DNA from: Dicaeum eximium
Taxonomy: Eukaryota > Chordata > Aves > Passeriformes > Dicaeidae
NCBI GenBank assembly: GCA_013396995.1
Contig: VWZP01007350.1
Span: 790,248 to 854,247 of the forward strand
Direction of reading: 5' to 3'
DNA length: 64,000 nucleotides
The first letter of the stretch is position 1. The number at the start of each line of letters is the position of its first letter. This document shows positions 32,476 to 46,200 of this stretch, one piece after another. The notes under the pieces were generated by a model. The model saw nothing but the letters and a program-made list of their open reading frames with translations, was not told where the DNA came from and ran no database searches. Position numbers and translations under genes: made by a program.

Positions 32476-35400
32476 CTTGTGTGTAATGGGTGCATAGACC
32501 TCATGCTCTTCTTAACTCTGTTTAGTTGAGTCCTCATACTAGGTTTGTATTTCTGATTGAAATTGGCATATCCACCTGATAGTTTCAAATACCCACCTTG
32601 AGAAGAACAAGTTTGTTTTGTGCTCTTGCCTATCCTTGGATGCATAAATACCAGAGATGTGCACAAACTGTAGGACACGAGAAGTTAGATGTTGGTTTGT
32701 GTTGACATTTTTCATGTGCTGGCCTATTGGTGTTAAAGATTTCAAATGGAAATGCAGTTGATTGGATGGAGGCTTTAACTGAAGAATGAGTCTGTCACTG
32801 GTATTTTCAAGGGACTGTCACTGGGGAGAAGTGAGAATAGTAGCTCAAAGGCACATTGTAGAATGCTCTCAGTTTTTATACTTCAGGCAGTCCAGCCTCT
32901 TTTGTTCACTGAGTCATTTGAAAGCCTAGGGAAGATAATTATTGTGTTCTAACTTTTCTGCTTTATCAGCTTCTTTATTCTCAGATGCCAGATTGTCAGC
33001 TTCAGCATGAACCCAGTTTGTGGATTAACAAGTCTTGCAATCTGCATAACTAGTAATAGCCTTCAGTCATAAGACAGGACCTGCACCTCACCTGCTCTTG
33101 AAAAAACCACATCGTGGTGACATCGTCTAATAGAGGATGAAGAAAATGAGCCTAGGCAGGTTCTGGCAGGTTGGTAAGAGCCATACACTGCATATCTTCT
33201 AATCACAACAAAGTAGACCTGAAGTCATGACTGAACACAAGGGAGAGATGCCTTTAGCTCAGATCAGGAGTTTCCTGATACAACATTTTCTTTTATAACA
33301 TCACATGTCAGACATAGCTTTACCCCTTGTTCCGGAAAGAGTATCTCTGTCCAGGTGTTTAAATAAAGAATGTAGTTATGTAGATATTTGAAAAAGAGTT
33401 TCAGAGTAATAACGTTAGAACCAAAAAGTCTGAAAATTTCACCCTTATGCTTACAAGCCACAATTGAGCATTTGTGCCTGCAGGTAGAGTTAACTAGAAA
33501 TAAAAATCATTGAACTTTATTTCTGCACAGCTAAACTGACATAAAATGGCTGAAGATACTGCAGCCCATATATATGATTTGTTGTTAATATGTTGACAAA
33601 CATCTACTTGCTTTCAAACCTTTGCATTCTGTCCCCATTGACCTGAATTGCAGGGCAAGTGTTTGCCTGATCCAAAATTACACTGTGACAGCTGCCAACC
33701 TCTCCACCTCAGACAAGGGTTCTTTTTCAGTGCCTGATAAATTTGGAGGCCATATCCTAATCCCTTGTTGTGAATGCAAACATTGCCTTAAGCAGTCTTG
33801 AACAGCTCTCCTAGGTCTCTGATGGATGTATTTGTGGTTAAAATACAATCTTGTAATCTTTTCTAGACTTATGTTTAAGGCTTCATGTAATTTCTACAAT
33901 TCTGTGCCTACACTTCACATAGACAGCTTCTGTTAAAATAGACTGACATGGGAAAACATGCACTAGCTTGGAAATGGAAGAGAATACTATGAAAAATACA
34001 GATACCTAAAAGAGCAGACTTGGGTCTTGAGCAACAGCTAGTGAAGGTTCCAGAACTGCAACGGAAGCTGAACAGCACAAAAAAGGTGCTTGGCCTCTTG
34101 TAAATGTTCTTAGGCTGCTGTGCCCGTGAGTGTGAGAGTTTCTTGTTCATTTGATTGGGTTTTTTCCAGTGGGAACTCTGTGTCATCTTCTTTAGAAAAT
34201 GGCTGAAAAAGTACATTTTTGATAACATCTGGTAGTAAACTTTTTAGCTATTCAATTTGTCTTCTCTCTTTGAATACTAAGAGGTGCTTTTGCTAACATG
34301 ACACAAATGATGCGAGCATGAATCCAAAAACCAGGTGAACAGGGGATCCCATTATTTAAGTGTGAAAGTACCACCTTAATCTGGGATTGTTCAGCTCTGT
34401 TTTAACAAACAGTTCTTTACAAGCTTTTGTAAGAGTAGTTGCTTTTTTACAGTATCTATAATTTTAGATGAGGACTGGAACTTTATCTATTTAGACAACT
34501 TCATCGGTTGTCTGTCTACATGGATCCTTTTCTTGAAGCAAACTGTGGTTATCTGTGGAAGCATATTGTGACTAAAGAAATTTAAAGGATTTTCAGTTCT
34601 GCAGTTATCTTGTAGACTTCCAGTGTGGAAGATGTTTTGGATTTTTAATTTTTTTTTAATATTTACTTGATCTTAATACTTAGTTGAAAAACAGTGAGGT
34701 GTATTAAAGTTTTTTTCAGATTTCCTTAGATCTCATTCAATTAAGCAATTTTAATTAATTTTCCTCTACAAAATGCACCTGTTAAAGATGAAGAGGTTTT
34801 ATCTTCCTGTGTGAAGTGTGAATTTCTAGGTGATTTTTTAAACACAGATGTACACACAGGTTTTTAAAAGATGAGTCTTTGTTCTAAAAATGTAGGAGGA
34901 AAAACAGAAGAGATAACTGTTTCAAGACTCAGCTCATAAAAATCTCAGTACTATATAGCCTACTCACTTCATATTATGGTGAATTATCTGTCATTGATAT
35001 ATTTTATTAACAGTGCATTATATGCTGAGTCTGTGTGTTCACCAAGATATTTTCTGTGTCTACCATATTGAAGAAAATAGCACCAAGGGCTGTGGAAGCT
35101 TTCAAAGATGCAGTGTCTTCATTTATTGCTCATTTCCTTCACTGGCTCCCACTATAAAGAGTGTCCAAAAGCTACATTACTGCTGCTGCTAGTTAAGAAA
35201 AACAAACAGCCCAAGCCTGAAACAACAATACTCCCCCAGCCCTGCCAAACCCAAAGCACAAAACAAAACTACTCCCTTCCCACCAAACCCCACTTCCAAA
35301 GTGTCCAATTTGGCTTTTTTATGAATTCACATCCTTCCTGTCTTCCTGAAGACACATTAGAATTTCATAAAAAAGAAAGACAGCAGTTTACTCTTAACTT

Positions 35401-38400
35401 TATTGACAAACATACTTCATATTTCTCCAGAATTAGAAACAAGTCTGTCAAAATGTTAAATTCTTTCAACGGAAAAAAAAATCTGTTTCTTGATAAAATC
35501 ACACTTATGTTTGCAATGGCTTTTTTTCTTTTAAAGTTTTTTTCAGTGCAAATGTTCGTGACATTGCTTATGTAATATTCCATATGCCCTGCCTCTGAAG
35601 GCAGGGAATGATCAGCTTTCTGAAGATGGTGACTTTGATCTTCAGAGTAAGTGACCCTTTTTTCCACAACTTTTGCACCTCATTTTGCTGCAGATGAATC
35701 TTATCTTGCTAGCAGTAACAGCAATCAATTTAAGTTATCTGTTTTCCTTCGTTTAACAAATCTGTGTGGTCCACAAATGCTTACCATTTGAGTTCAGCAG
35801 TTAGCTCAATCATCAGAGTTTTTAACCAAGTTTAGATGATATTTGTAGCCCACTGTGATAAACTTAAGGTATTAAGTTTCAAGCTTGTCTTTTTGGCCGG
35901 TGTAAGAAATAAAAGGCTGAAAATGCTGCTTTGTTTTTTTTTTTTTTTAATCTAAATATGTGCAAGGAGTTTAAATGTGATTGTAAGTTTTATAGTTTTG
36001 TGATGAAAATAACTGTTAGTTATAACAATTTGAGAGGATAATTCCAGCGAAGTCAGCCAAAAGAACCTAAGGTAAGAGAGAGAAAATTGTCCTCTGCTGT
36101 GAAAATAGGATTTGAGAGTGCCAGCAGTTGCTTGTATCATTATAGTAACAAGTAGGTTTGTGATGCAAAGATGAGTAAGTGCAATTGCTGAAGAAACCAA
36201 ACACATGGAGCTGAATTCCAGAAAGGTGATGAAAACATTACGTCCTCAGCAGCCACCAAGGTTGGTCCTGAGGTGTCAAATGTGTATCACTTTTATCTGG
36301 GGTTGCTGAACTGTATGGTGTTGAAGAGCTTCTCACTGAAAATGTATTTCTAGCATTCAGATGAATTCTATTACTTCTATACCCTGACTTGTGCTGTACT
36401 AAAAATGTGTTGTTAATAGCTGCAATTATCGTGTGATCTGTTGAAACCTTCTCTGACTGATTTTCAGTTCAATTATTTAGAACTCATTTGTCAGGGTGGT
36501 ACCATGTATTTCATGCCAGAGTGACTATTTTACAGCTGCAAAATAATTCAAGTGAAGTTGTAAAAATCAATTGGATATCGTCCCCCTCCTCCTGGTCTTT
36601 ACGTGGCAGAGTTTCCCTCTGAGCTGCAAGATTTGAACTGCCATGAGTTCACTTGAATTCCTGTCTGGTGTTGACACTGTGCTCTGCTGTCCTGCACAGA
36701 ACGTGACCAGAGCTGTTTCCTGAGTGTGGGTAGGGAAGCGTTGAGTCTTTGCTGGGTTAACTCTAGTGAGATGATTCCAGTCCTGGCTCCATGGGGTAGT
36801 TCTGTGCCTTCTGGAGCCAAAATGGGATTTCTGATTGGCAATTGCTGCTGTGTTTTTCTTCTCAGTAGTCCCTTTTCGGCTATGTAACCATACACAGACA
36901 TAGAGTTTTGTCAAGTGCTCCATGAAATATTTCTTAGATTAGGAGTGAGATTGTAGTTTGTGAGAGCTATATTCTGGGTACATCTCAAGCTTTCCCCTTC
37001 TTTTACTGTTACATGTGACTTCAGTTTCCCTTTCCTTTATAGTCTTGCTATCACTAGTAGATAAATCTTTGAAGGTGTGTCCCTCGTCCAGTGCAGCCTT
37101 TCCTGTTTGCCCCATTCCTTGCTTTATGCTTCACTTAGACATCTAAACTCTCAGAGATTTTTTCCATTGCTGATGCAACCTAATCCTTCCCTTCCTCGCC
37201 CTGTTATCTAATGCTAAAGTATTTTAGGACATTATGTAAAGTCTGCTTGTTTCACAAAGCATACTATGTGGTTGTGTATTAATCACTGATTTGATTTTAA
37301 GCACTTGTTGTCCTCACTGTTGATGATCTCGTGAGCAGCAGTGGCTGGTGCCCTCCAGCATTCAGCAGTGTCAGGTAATGTTTTAGCAAGGTCTGCATGT
37401 CTGCAGTTTCTGAAAGTGATGCCTTGCTATGTTTGCAGCAGTGTCAGCAGTACATTTGTAGCAGGACATACTTGGTAAGTGACAACAACTTGAGAAAGTC
37501 CACAAACCTGCCTTCAGGTTTTGTGACCTCTGCTGGCTTACAGAGGCTTCACTCTTAGGGTTGATTTGAATTTCCTTCTGCACTGTTTAGATTCTATGAT
37601 AATCCAGCAGTGACTGGTAAGGTATGCAGAGGTATAGCTGAATTGATTTGCTGCAAGTTACTGAGATTCACAAATGGTGCCTGACCTTCACTAGAAATGA
37701 ACTATTATTCTAATTTTAACGTGTTTTGCAATCACTTAGAATATTACTGCAGTTAAAAGAGTTCTGAAATGCTGGAATTTGCCAGAAGTAGCCATTTTTA
37801 TCTTGTTTGTTTTCCACCCTACTCTTGCCCTAAAGCCCAGTTTTTATTTTACACTTTCTGTAATGTCAGCCATTTCAAGATGCAGGTAGTCTATAATACA
37901 CAATATGGTGGAAAGAACAAAGAGCTGCAACAAACCACTGTTGAATGCTGCAAGTCATGGGCCCTTAAAATCCTTTTTCAATTCTCTTAGTTGTAGAAGG
38001 AGCCACTCAGAAACAGAAATCCATTCTTGAAACTATTAAGACAGAGTTTTGAAAGTTATTTTCTTTCTTGTTCTCAGTGCTCTTATAATGAGACTTTCAA
38101 TATCTGACTCCCTTATTTTTAAAAATCAGGTGTCCAGACCAAAAGCATCTGTGGCACCTTAATACTTGTTCCTGTGAAAATACTATTTTAACTTCTCTGC
38201 CTTAGGGTATGCACTTCATTATGTAGACTACTTTCAGCTTTTGTTATATTAGATGTAAGCCTCATCTATTTCAATGACTTGGGATTTACGACTTTTTTTT
38301 ACCCCCTCCTATTTATGAGATGTGGGATTTTGTTTAAATAAAGGGTTTTTTCCATCATAACCCATCATCCAGATTGATGGTATGAATTCATGGTTCTACA

Positions 38401-41170
38401 GTCACTCTGAACTGAAGTGTCCTGTTTCTCAGTGGGGAAAAAAGTTAGGCCAGCGAAGCTATCCAATGTGGCACTGCCTGTTTAACATATATATATCCCT
38501 GTGTTTTGTGAGTGGAGTGTTTTTCTGTCTTTTTTGTTTTCTAAGTTTTAAAAATCTAATTCTGCAGATACCACACACACCAAGAATGTGTTGAAAATCT
38601 TGAATCACTTGAAAATCAGTGGTGCTATAGATAAGTAGTTGACCAATATATGGTTTGTCAGTTAATGTGAAACAGAAAATGGCAAAATAGTTTGGACTGA
38701 AGTTGATGGGTTGCATAAAATCCACAAACCCCTGATGCTCTGTTTTTCAATTATTTTGCCTTGTCTTTGATTTTAATATACCTGCCTTAAAAGAGTGTTA
38801 CTTGCCTGAAAGTTATATTTGGAAAATAAAAACATTGGAATGGGATACTTCATTTAATAAACATTGAAACGAGCCATTCCTCAAAAGGGAAGTTGTTATT
38901 CTATTTCATCTAGGTTTTTACTGTTTTCATGAAAGATGATGAGTAATTTCTGAAAAAAAGAAAGTACCATTTAAAAGATGTCTCAAGCCAGCTACTGAAA
39001 ACAGGAGTTATACTACATAATTGCTCATCATTCAAAGTTGTGCTTGTGGATTTTTTCTGTGTGTAGTACAGAACGTAAAATGATTAGAGAAAAAAATTAT
39101 TTCTGGTATGTGAGAGAGAATAAATGTTTCTTTTCACAGTGTTCTAATATAGCAGTACAGAAACTAAAACAGAAAAAAAGCACTAAAAAGTATTTCTTCA
39201 GCAACACATGGACTATGACTTGCATTTATCAAATTATTCTTTCAAAATCTGAGAACCTGTCCCATGATGCAAACTCACACATCAAACACCTCTGACACTC
39301 TATTTATTTGTAGAGTTACAACATCTCATTTACAGTAAATTTATGCTGTATATAGCACTGATTGTTTTTCTTGCAAGATTAAGAGCAGACTTTTAAACTG
39401 TCTTCCTCAAAGTCACAAGCCTGGCAGTAAATTTTTCTCTTGATGTTTTTTTGTAAATCATGAAGTACTTCAATAATAAATGAACAAAAAACCCTTCAAA
39501 TCAAAACAAAAAAATAGCAGACAAACATGCTTAGGTTTATGAAAATCAGATTATGTGTATTCTAAGACAATTTCTTCCATAAGACAGAAAGTATCAGCAA
39601 AATCGGTGGTGACAACTTGCAGCCCTAGTGATGATTCTAAATCAGCAGCTGCCATGCAAGGCATGGAAAAACAAAGTAACTGAATCTTAAAATAATGTGT
39701 GTGGCAGTCTATAATGCAAAATGAGTGGGATTTCAAATATTGCTGGTTCTGCAGGGATTGAAAAGTAGTGCATATTGCTGATCTTTAGATCCAAGATTTC
39801 TAGTGTGTTATATTCAGACACCTATTATGGGCTATTTTATAACAATCACTAAATTGGTGAAGGCGTACTAAGCCTTGTATGGCCACAGCCCTTTAGTTGA
39901 GACCAGACAATAATAATCTAGTCTCTGAAGTATGCAAAAAGCATGAGAGAGCATCAGGCTCACTGGCTTAGTGTCAAGTCCTTCTTATAAAAGGTATGAC
40001 TTAAAATGGAAAGCCTTTGTGACAGTTTATGCAGACTAACTTAATGTGTATAGCCTGTGCAGACAGTTATTTTCCACCTATTCGTGAATACACAAGCTAG
40101 AATATTTGGCTTTAAACATAGAGAGCGGTGCAGAGAGTTCTCTTGTTTAGTCAAATAAATACTTTCCAATATTTAACCAGTTTTAATTTATGGGGAACAG
40201 ATGGTTTTTCTTCATTAGTAATTGTTTTTCCAGAAGATGACCCTGTATTAAAATTTGTGAGGATTCATGAGCTCTTTTATTCTAAGTAAAGCTCTTTGTT
40301 GAAACCACTCAATTTAAAAAAAAAAAAAGAACCAAGAGATGTTTTTCAAGCCTCCAAAGCCTGTTAGTTTTTTATGTTCTGTTTTTTCTTAAAGGCAAAG
40401 GCTGTCAAACATATTGTTGCACTCTTCCTTGGAAGGAAAACCCCTAAGTGTTCCTAGGATGCAGGCACAACAGAAGTTCACTAAAACTGCCTGTGCTTTA
40501 ACTCAGGTAAGATGCACTGGCATCCAAATCAAGATGTCAGATGCAAGTCCTGAATTTTGACTCCACCTGTGACAAAAATTAATTGTTCGCAATTTCATGA
40601 AAATTAAAAGGTTTTGGTTTTGTTTTGGGACTAGTGAATGGTTGGATTTTTATGTCTGTATGCTTGTCCCACTAAAACAGACTCCTTGCTCCCTGCTATA
40701 GGGGCAAGAATAGGAGCTGAAGCCCATCACATATCAAATGCCCCTGTCAGAAGCATATTGTTAAGTCCTATTTAAAGCATATTCAGTATTTTGAGTAACA
40801 GGAGCAATAGCAGGCAGTTTTAACCCTCGTAACTGATATGCTGGTTTGACAAGGTTTTCACAGCAGAAGTCACTGTTGTATAAGCCTTCACAGATAGAGT
40901 GCTTTTCTCATTATGGAAACATGTACAGCTTGAGTAGCATTTTCCTTTTATGACACATTCAGAGCTCTCTGCAGTCCTTTACAGTCTATTCATACAAATT
41001 TGTGGAGGAAGTCCTTTAAGGCACAAGTTTACAGCATACCAGTGTCGAGTTATTTGGACTTTGAGCTTTAAATTTTAACGGACCAGAATTCAGTCATAAC
41101 AGCATATTTCCCACTGACAAGATGCACACTTTTAGGTACCAGCTTCCAAAGTCAGACTTAGAGAATTTCC
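32476..41170. other. Intergenic, downstream of DLG5, no gene seen
   Basis: AT-rich sequence on both strands. The largest frame is 35108-35575 plus (155 codons), with low-complexity Lys/Gln/Pro content and no recognisable family. A short perfect hairpin (8-bp stem, 4-base loop) is at 35587-35606. A run of A is at 40316-40328. No repeat family was recognised. Confidence 0.6.
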
Positions 41171-43220
41171 TTATACTTGATAAAACTACAGAGTTGCATC
41201 TTCTTTTGTTTAGCCCCCAGAGTAAGTAATACAGTTGCCAACAAGCTCCTATGCCATGTGTTGCTGTCTTGTACACAGCGCATGCAAATCGTCCCTCTCA
41301 AGAAGTTGCTACATGTCTTTCCATTCGCGAGCCATGCCTTGGGCCGTGACCTTTCACTTGTGAGTTTCTTTATTCAAGTTACAGACACCTCTGTGAGCAG
41401 GTTGTGTGCCTCTTGCCTGTGCTAACCTCTACCATCAAAGGGCACAAGGAGCAGGCTGGCTCTGGCGTGAGGAGGAGTGTGGCTGCACTCCAGCTCTGCC
41501 TCCTCTGCTTGCTCTGTACATTTTGGGCTGCTGTTTTTGAAGGGACTGAGACACTGGCTGTGTTTCTTGCTTCTCTCTTCACCCTGCTGGAGGCCCCAGA
41601 GCCCCTGCTTGCTGCACTTTACTTTTCAATTTTCTTTGACCCAATGGACGTGCTGTAAAATTACCTGGGTTTTACAGGTGTCTTACCAGTCTGTATTTTT
41701 ACACAATCTAGTGTTAGAGAGAGGGAATGAGGCAGGGTTATGAGTGGTTAGCTGTTCCTTCCAACAGGAAAATGATTAAAACAAGCTCTTCAACAATGAA
41801 ATTCTCTGTGAAAGGCAGAGCACCATGGTCCCAGATGTGATTGCAGGGGCACGGCCGGGGGTTTTTTTGAGTGCCTCTGGTACTTGAAAGAACTTTTGTT
41901 TTATTCCAGAAGATGATAGAATCCTTGCAGCTTAATGTTTTTTTTACAGATAGGAATCTGTATGATTACAGATAGGAAGTTGGCTTCCTATTTTACAGAC
42001 AGAAAGTTGCAAGGCAAATGGAGTCCACTTCTAAAGAAATCATGTGGGATTTCTAAAATATGGCTAATAAAATGTTCTAAATGATGCCATAAAGAGGAGA
42101 GGCACGTTAGAGCTCAAAGTATGCAGCTTAACCAGAGAGCCGTGCTACACAAAGCTGTGTGAAGTGTCAAACTACCTTAAGTGTAGCTGATTTCTGGGCA
42201 CTCACTGAGGCAAATAATTACTCCAGGAAATAACTTTTCAGTATCTCGCAATCAGCATTTCTCTGAGTTTACTCCTCGCATCATTCTGCTTCTCTTTCTT
42301 CTGATCTTTCAGAACAGAGTTTGAGCTCTTGCCCAAGTGACACCGAAGGCAAGAGCATTTCTTTTTCACCTCAAAGGCAAAACTTGTTGCTGCCTTTTGT
42401 TGTTACTCAGCAGCCCAACAATTCTGACCTGTGAGGAATGTGGGGGTAGGGGACACAAACATGTGGTTTTTTGTTTCTTTGGGGTTTTTTTGGTTTTTTT
42501 TTTATTTGCAGAGAGATTGATTAAAGATCAATTTGGTCCTCTTTGGCTTGTGGGGGCTTGGTTTCTTCTTTTTTTCTTTCTCTTTTTGGGTTTGTGGGAC
42601 TTTTTTTTTTAGGTAAAATTGAGTTTGTTCAAGTGTAAAGCTGGACAGTCCCACATAATTGTTGCTGTGGCCTTCAGCCAAAGTTGGAGGAGTCATCAGT
42701 TAGTTTTAGCCTAGAGAAGGGCAGAGAGAGACATAAATCCCTCTCTCCAATGAGATGTAAATATTTGTTTTTTTCTTTTTGTGAAAAACATAGAACAAAT
42801 GGAGGAGTTTGAAGGAGAAAGGTCTGGGCCATGTGGGTTCTTGGTTTGTTAATGCAGTTTGTTCTGCTCTACCACCACTTGGTGCTAGAAGATCAGTATT
42901 TGTTATGTAGCTGCTTGGTAGCTCCAGTTTTACGTACAGGACATCTGAAAGGCAGTTGAATTACAGCCTTGATTTCCAGCAGGTTTTCTGTGTACCAGCA
43001 TCTCATCCCTTTCTTTGCTTACAGAGGGGAGTCCATGACCAGGAGCTGCAGGAAGCTGTGCAGGTCAGCTCTCCAGTGCCCCCCTCTCCGTGCTTGCAAA
43101 TGGGGTGTGCACTCCCTGACCTTCTGTGGTCAGTCCTTTCAGCCCAGAGCCACAAGTGCTCCTGTGCAGCTGCTGGGCTGCAGCAGCTTCAGACACAGAC
43201 TCAACCTGTGGCACTTGTGA
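41171..43220. other. Intergenic, mixed GC-richer and T/G-rich segments, no gene seen
   Basis: Segments 41220-41620 and 43020-43200 are GC-richer than their surroundings and carry overlapping open frames on both strands. None of these frames resembles a known protein. Between them lies the T/G low-complexity tract at 42465-42615. Confidence 0.55.
42465..42615 (+). repeat. T/G-rich low-complexity tract
   Basis: Runs of T up to about ten bases alternate with G-rich words such as TTTGGGG and TGTGGGGGC. This gives strong strand asymmetry and the appearance of a Phe/Leu/Trp-rich open frame (42337-42612), which is a compositional artefact. Confidence 0.8.
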
Positions 43221-46200
43221 CAATATGAAGGACATTAGGCTGCCTGTATTTATTGACTTTCCCTACAAAGTCATTTCCCCCTAATACAAAGGTATTAATT
43301 ACAGATAGAGAGAAACATGGTGACTCCAAGGTCGAGAGATGAGAGCATGCAATCTGGAATTTCCATCACAACTGATTATGATTGTGCTCCAGCTATTAAA
43401 AGTTACAAGGTTGCATTTGTTATGTCAATGCTTGCTTCTAATTTAAGAAAATGCCTATCCTTTAAGAACTCCAGAATAAATAGATTCCAATTTTTATCTT
43501 CAACTTAGTTTTTCAATAGCCTTTCCATATGAATGCTAGTTTATTCATTTTCTGTGCTAATGTGGTTTGTGCCTTTGTTGGATGAATTAAGGACTGCATT
43601 TGCACTCACCTGATACCTTTAGAAACAAGTTTTGCCTGCAGCACAAGATAAAATGAGATTTATAGCTCTGTCTTATTCTTTTCTTTGTCTGTGATGCATC
43701 TCTTTTCCTTATTTATTGTCTGTCTGTATGGAGGTGCTTCAGACAGTTAATCTAGTCAGGTGAATTTAAAGTTGATTGCACAAACCAAAATGGACTGTGC
43801 GGATATACTCATTCAAGAATAGAGGCTTTTTGAAGTAAGTTACACTGCAGAAATAAAAGCTCCTTGAATTCTGATTCACACTGCAGTGTGAGATGTGCAA
43901 GTGCTTCACTTAAAAAGAAATTAAAATTACTTTTTTCCAAGTGACTCTTTGCAAACACAAAGGACTTGGTTCCCTGTACTCCAACATCTTGATGAAAGAA
44001 AGAGTTTTACTGAGGTCTATTGTAGCAGAAAGATATGCACAATTTCCTATATAGAAAATACCTATATAGGAAAGTACTGAGGTCTATTGTAGCAGAAAGA
44101 TAGGCACCATTTCCTAAATAGAAAATATCCTCTGTTTTCACCAGTAACCTTGCTGTTTTATTTATGTTTCAGTGGTCTCATTTGTACTCTCTGCCTGCCT
44201 TCCTTATTGCTCTCCTATTTATGTTTTCATTATTTAGTTTGGTTTGCTTATAGTGTAGATGGAGTACTATTTCTTGACACAAGTCCTTTATGATGTTTAT
44301 TGATGAGACATTTGTGAGAGCAGCCTCACTGTACTCTGTTAGCATTTGTGTTTCACATTAACGTGCAGCTTTTCAGAGCCTTTCTGTAAACTGAGTAAAT
44401 GAGACTCCCAGCCGAGAGCAGCTCACATCTCCCTTTGGCATAGTAGCTGCCTTTCTATTTTAATTGAGAGCCAGTGAATATGCTGAGTCTTGGATGAATA
44501 TGTGCATCTAAAGCTATGATACTTCAGATGAAGATTGAAAGGGAATTGTCAGGTGTGTGCTTCCAAAGAGATGCTCACTTAGAGCTGGACATATATATAA
44601 TATTTACATTATGGGTCAGTCTTCTGTCAGCCACCTAGCTTGGAAACAGTTACTTCAGTTACTCTTTTCCATCCTTGTCAAAACCCTTGATGTGTATCTT
44701 GATTACAAAGAAGTAGGATAGGAGCTTAGAGACTCCTGGATAGAGCTGTTCTGTCTCTAAAGAACAGATTTTTTTTTTTTCAGAGCCAAGGTTGCATTCA
44801 ATATACTGGATATGGTGTTGAAAGATGCAGAAATAAGGAAGGACGGTATGATAAGGTACTAGGTGGGGATTCAGAAAATTGTCTCCCATTTCTGGGAAAT
44901 GGTGTCTTTTATTATCCTAGGCAAGCCAGTGTGGTTTGACACTAGGTATTCTGTGAAAATCTCAGAGCTGAAAGGAAAGGAAAAAATATTACAGTCATAG
45001 TAACCTTGAACTGGAATAAATCTACCTCAAATTCAGAAACTTTGCCCCAGGTTGTCTATATCTTCTGTAGTGTGTTTTCTTCATGGGCCATCTAGACTAA
45101 GGAGACCCACTCCAAAGAAGTGTCATTTTCTGTCTCACTTGGGTGAAGAATAACACCACTTTGCTTTCCTTGCCAGTTTCTTTGACTTCAGGCTGTAGCT
45201 TCTGATCAGTAAATTTGTATGAAACCTTGTAGAAAGAGATTATGATCTTATTTGTGACCCCTGAGCAGCCCAGATAGGAAAATTTCCAGAACTGTTATAC
45301 ATGGAAGAAAACATTAATGTAACAGCTTTTAGACAGCATGTCTGTTTGGTGGAAGGAGAGGTCTGGAGCTGCGACTGAGACACAAAACAGAGAATGTTAT
45401 TTGTTGGTCACAGAATGTTCAGTGCTTTACAGCACCCAGCTGAGTCTCCACAGCCAAGGGACATGAGAGAAGTGCTGGTTCTCCTTGCTCTCCTTCCCCC
45501 ATGCCTCTCTGTTTGAGCTCTTTGGGAGTCCACAGAAACTTCATTGCAGTAACAACAGTACCAGTCTGGATCTGTCGTGAAATTTCAGCAAACAAAGCCA
45601 CAGCATTTGGCAAACAGACCTTAAAAACAGAGGAAAAACCCAAGGGTGGAAGTGCCACAATGCAATTTCTGATTGATAGAGAGTAAAGCTCTGCATTTTG
45701 CAGGCACACGGAACAGTTAATACATAAATGGCTAAACTGCAGAAAACTGGCTAATGGAATAAATATATAAATTAATTCAAATTTTCAAGCACTTCGAGTA
45801 ATTAATTGTGTGCCTGTCTACCCAAAGTTTTGACTGCACAGATAAATGTATTGATTGAAGAGCAAATGTGTCCCCCTTCATTCTTTCCCAGTAAAGAAAA
45901 TAGCATTTAGTGACGTAGGAGTTGGATTTGTGAGTACCCAAAGCAGTGAAGGCTGAGGTCAGGCCTGCAGTGACAAGGTTTGCTGCCAACTGCTGTCAAG
46001 TGGCAGTATTGACAGCTTGTAGCATCCCTGGGATACCCATCTTGTGGCTGTTCCTGCCAGCATCGTGAACTTCTCACAAAGTTGTTTTATATCCGCAGCA
46101 GTTGTAGGCATGAACTGGGAAAGAACCCAGGGCCTTCACCTGTTGCCATTGCTGTTGTACTGGTTGAAATCAAAGGGCTGTGGTGATCAGGGAAGAAATC

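Noticed and set aside
35108..35575. 155-codon open frame on the plus strand downstream of DLG5
   Set aside because: No recognisable domain, a low-complexity composition and no splice or promoter context. A frame of this length is expected about once by chance in 64 kb of six-frame sequence.
36567..36923. Two overlapping minus-strand frames (118 and 100 codons)
   Set aside because: They overlap each other in different frames over a mildly GC-richer patch. Neither resembles a known protein.
42337..42612. Phe/Leu-rich open frame resembling a membrane protein
   Set aside because: It is produced by the T/G-rich low-complexity tract and has no independent support.
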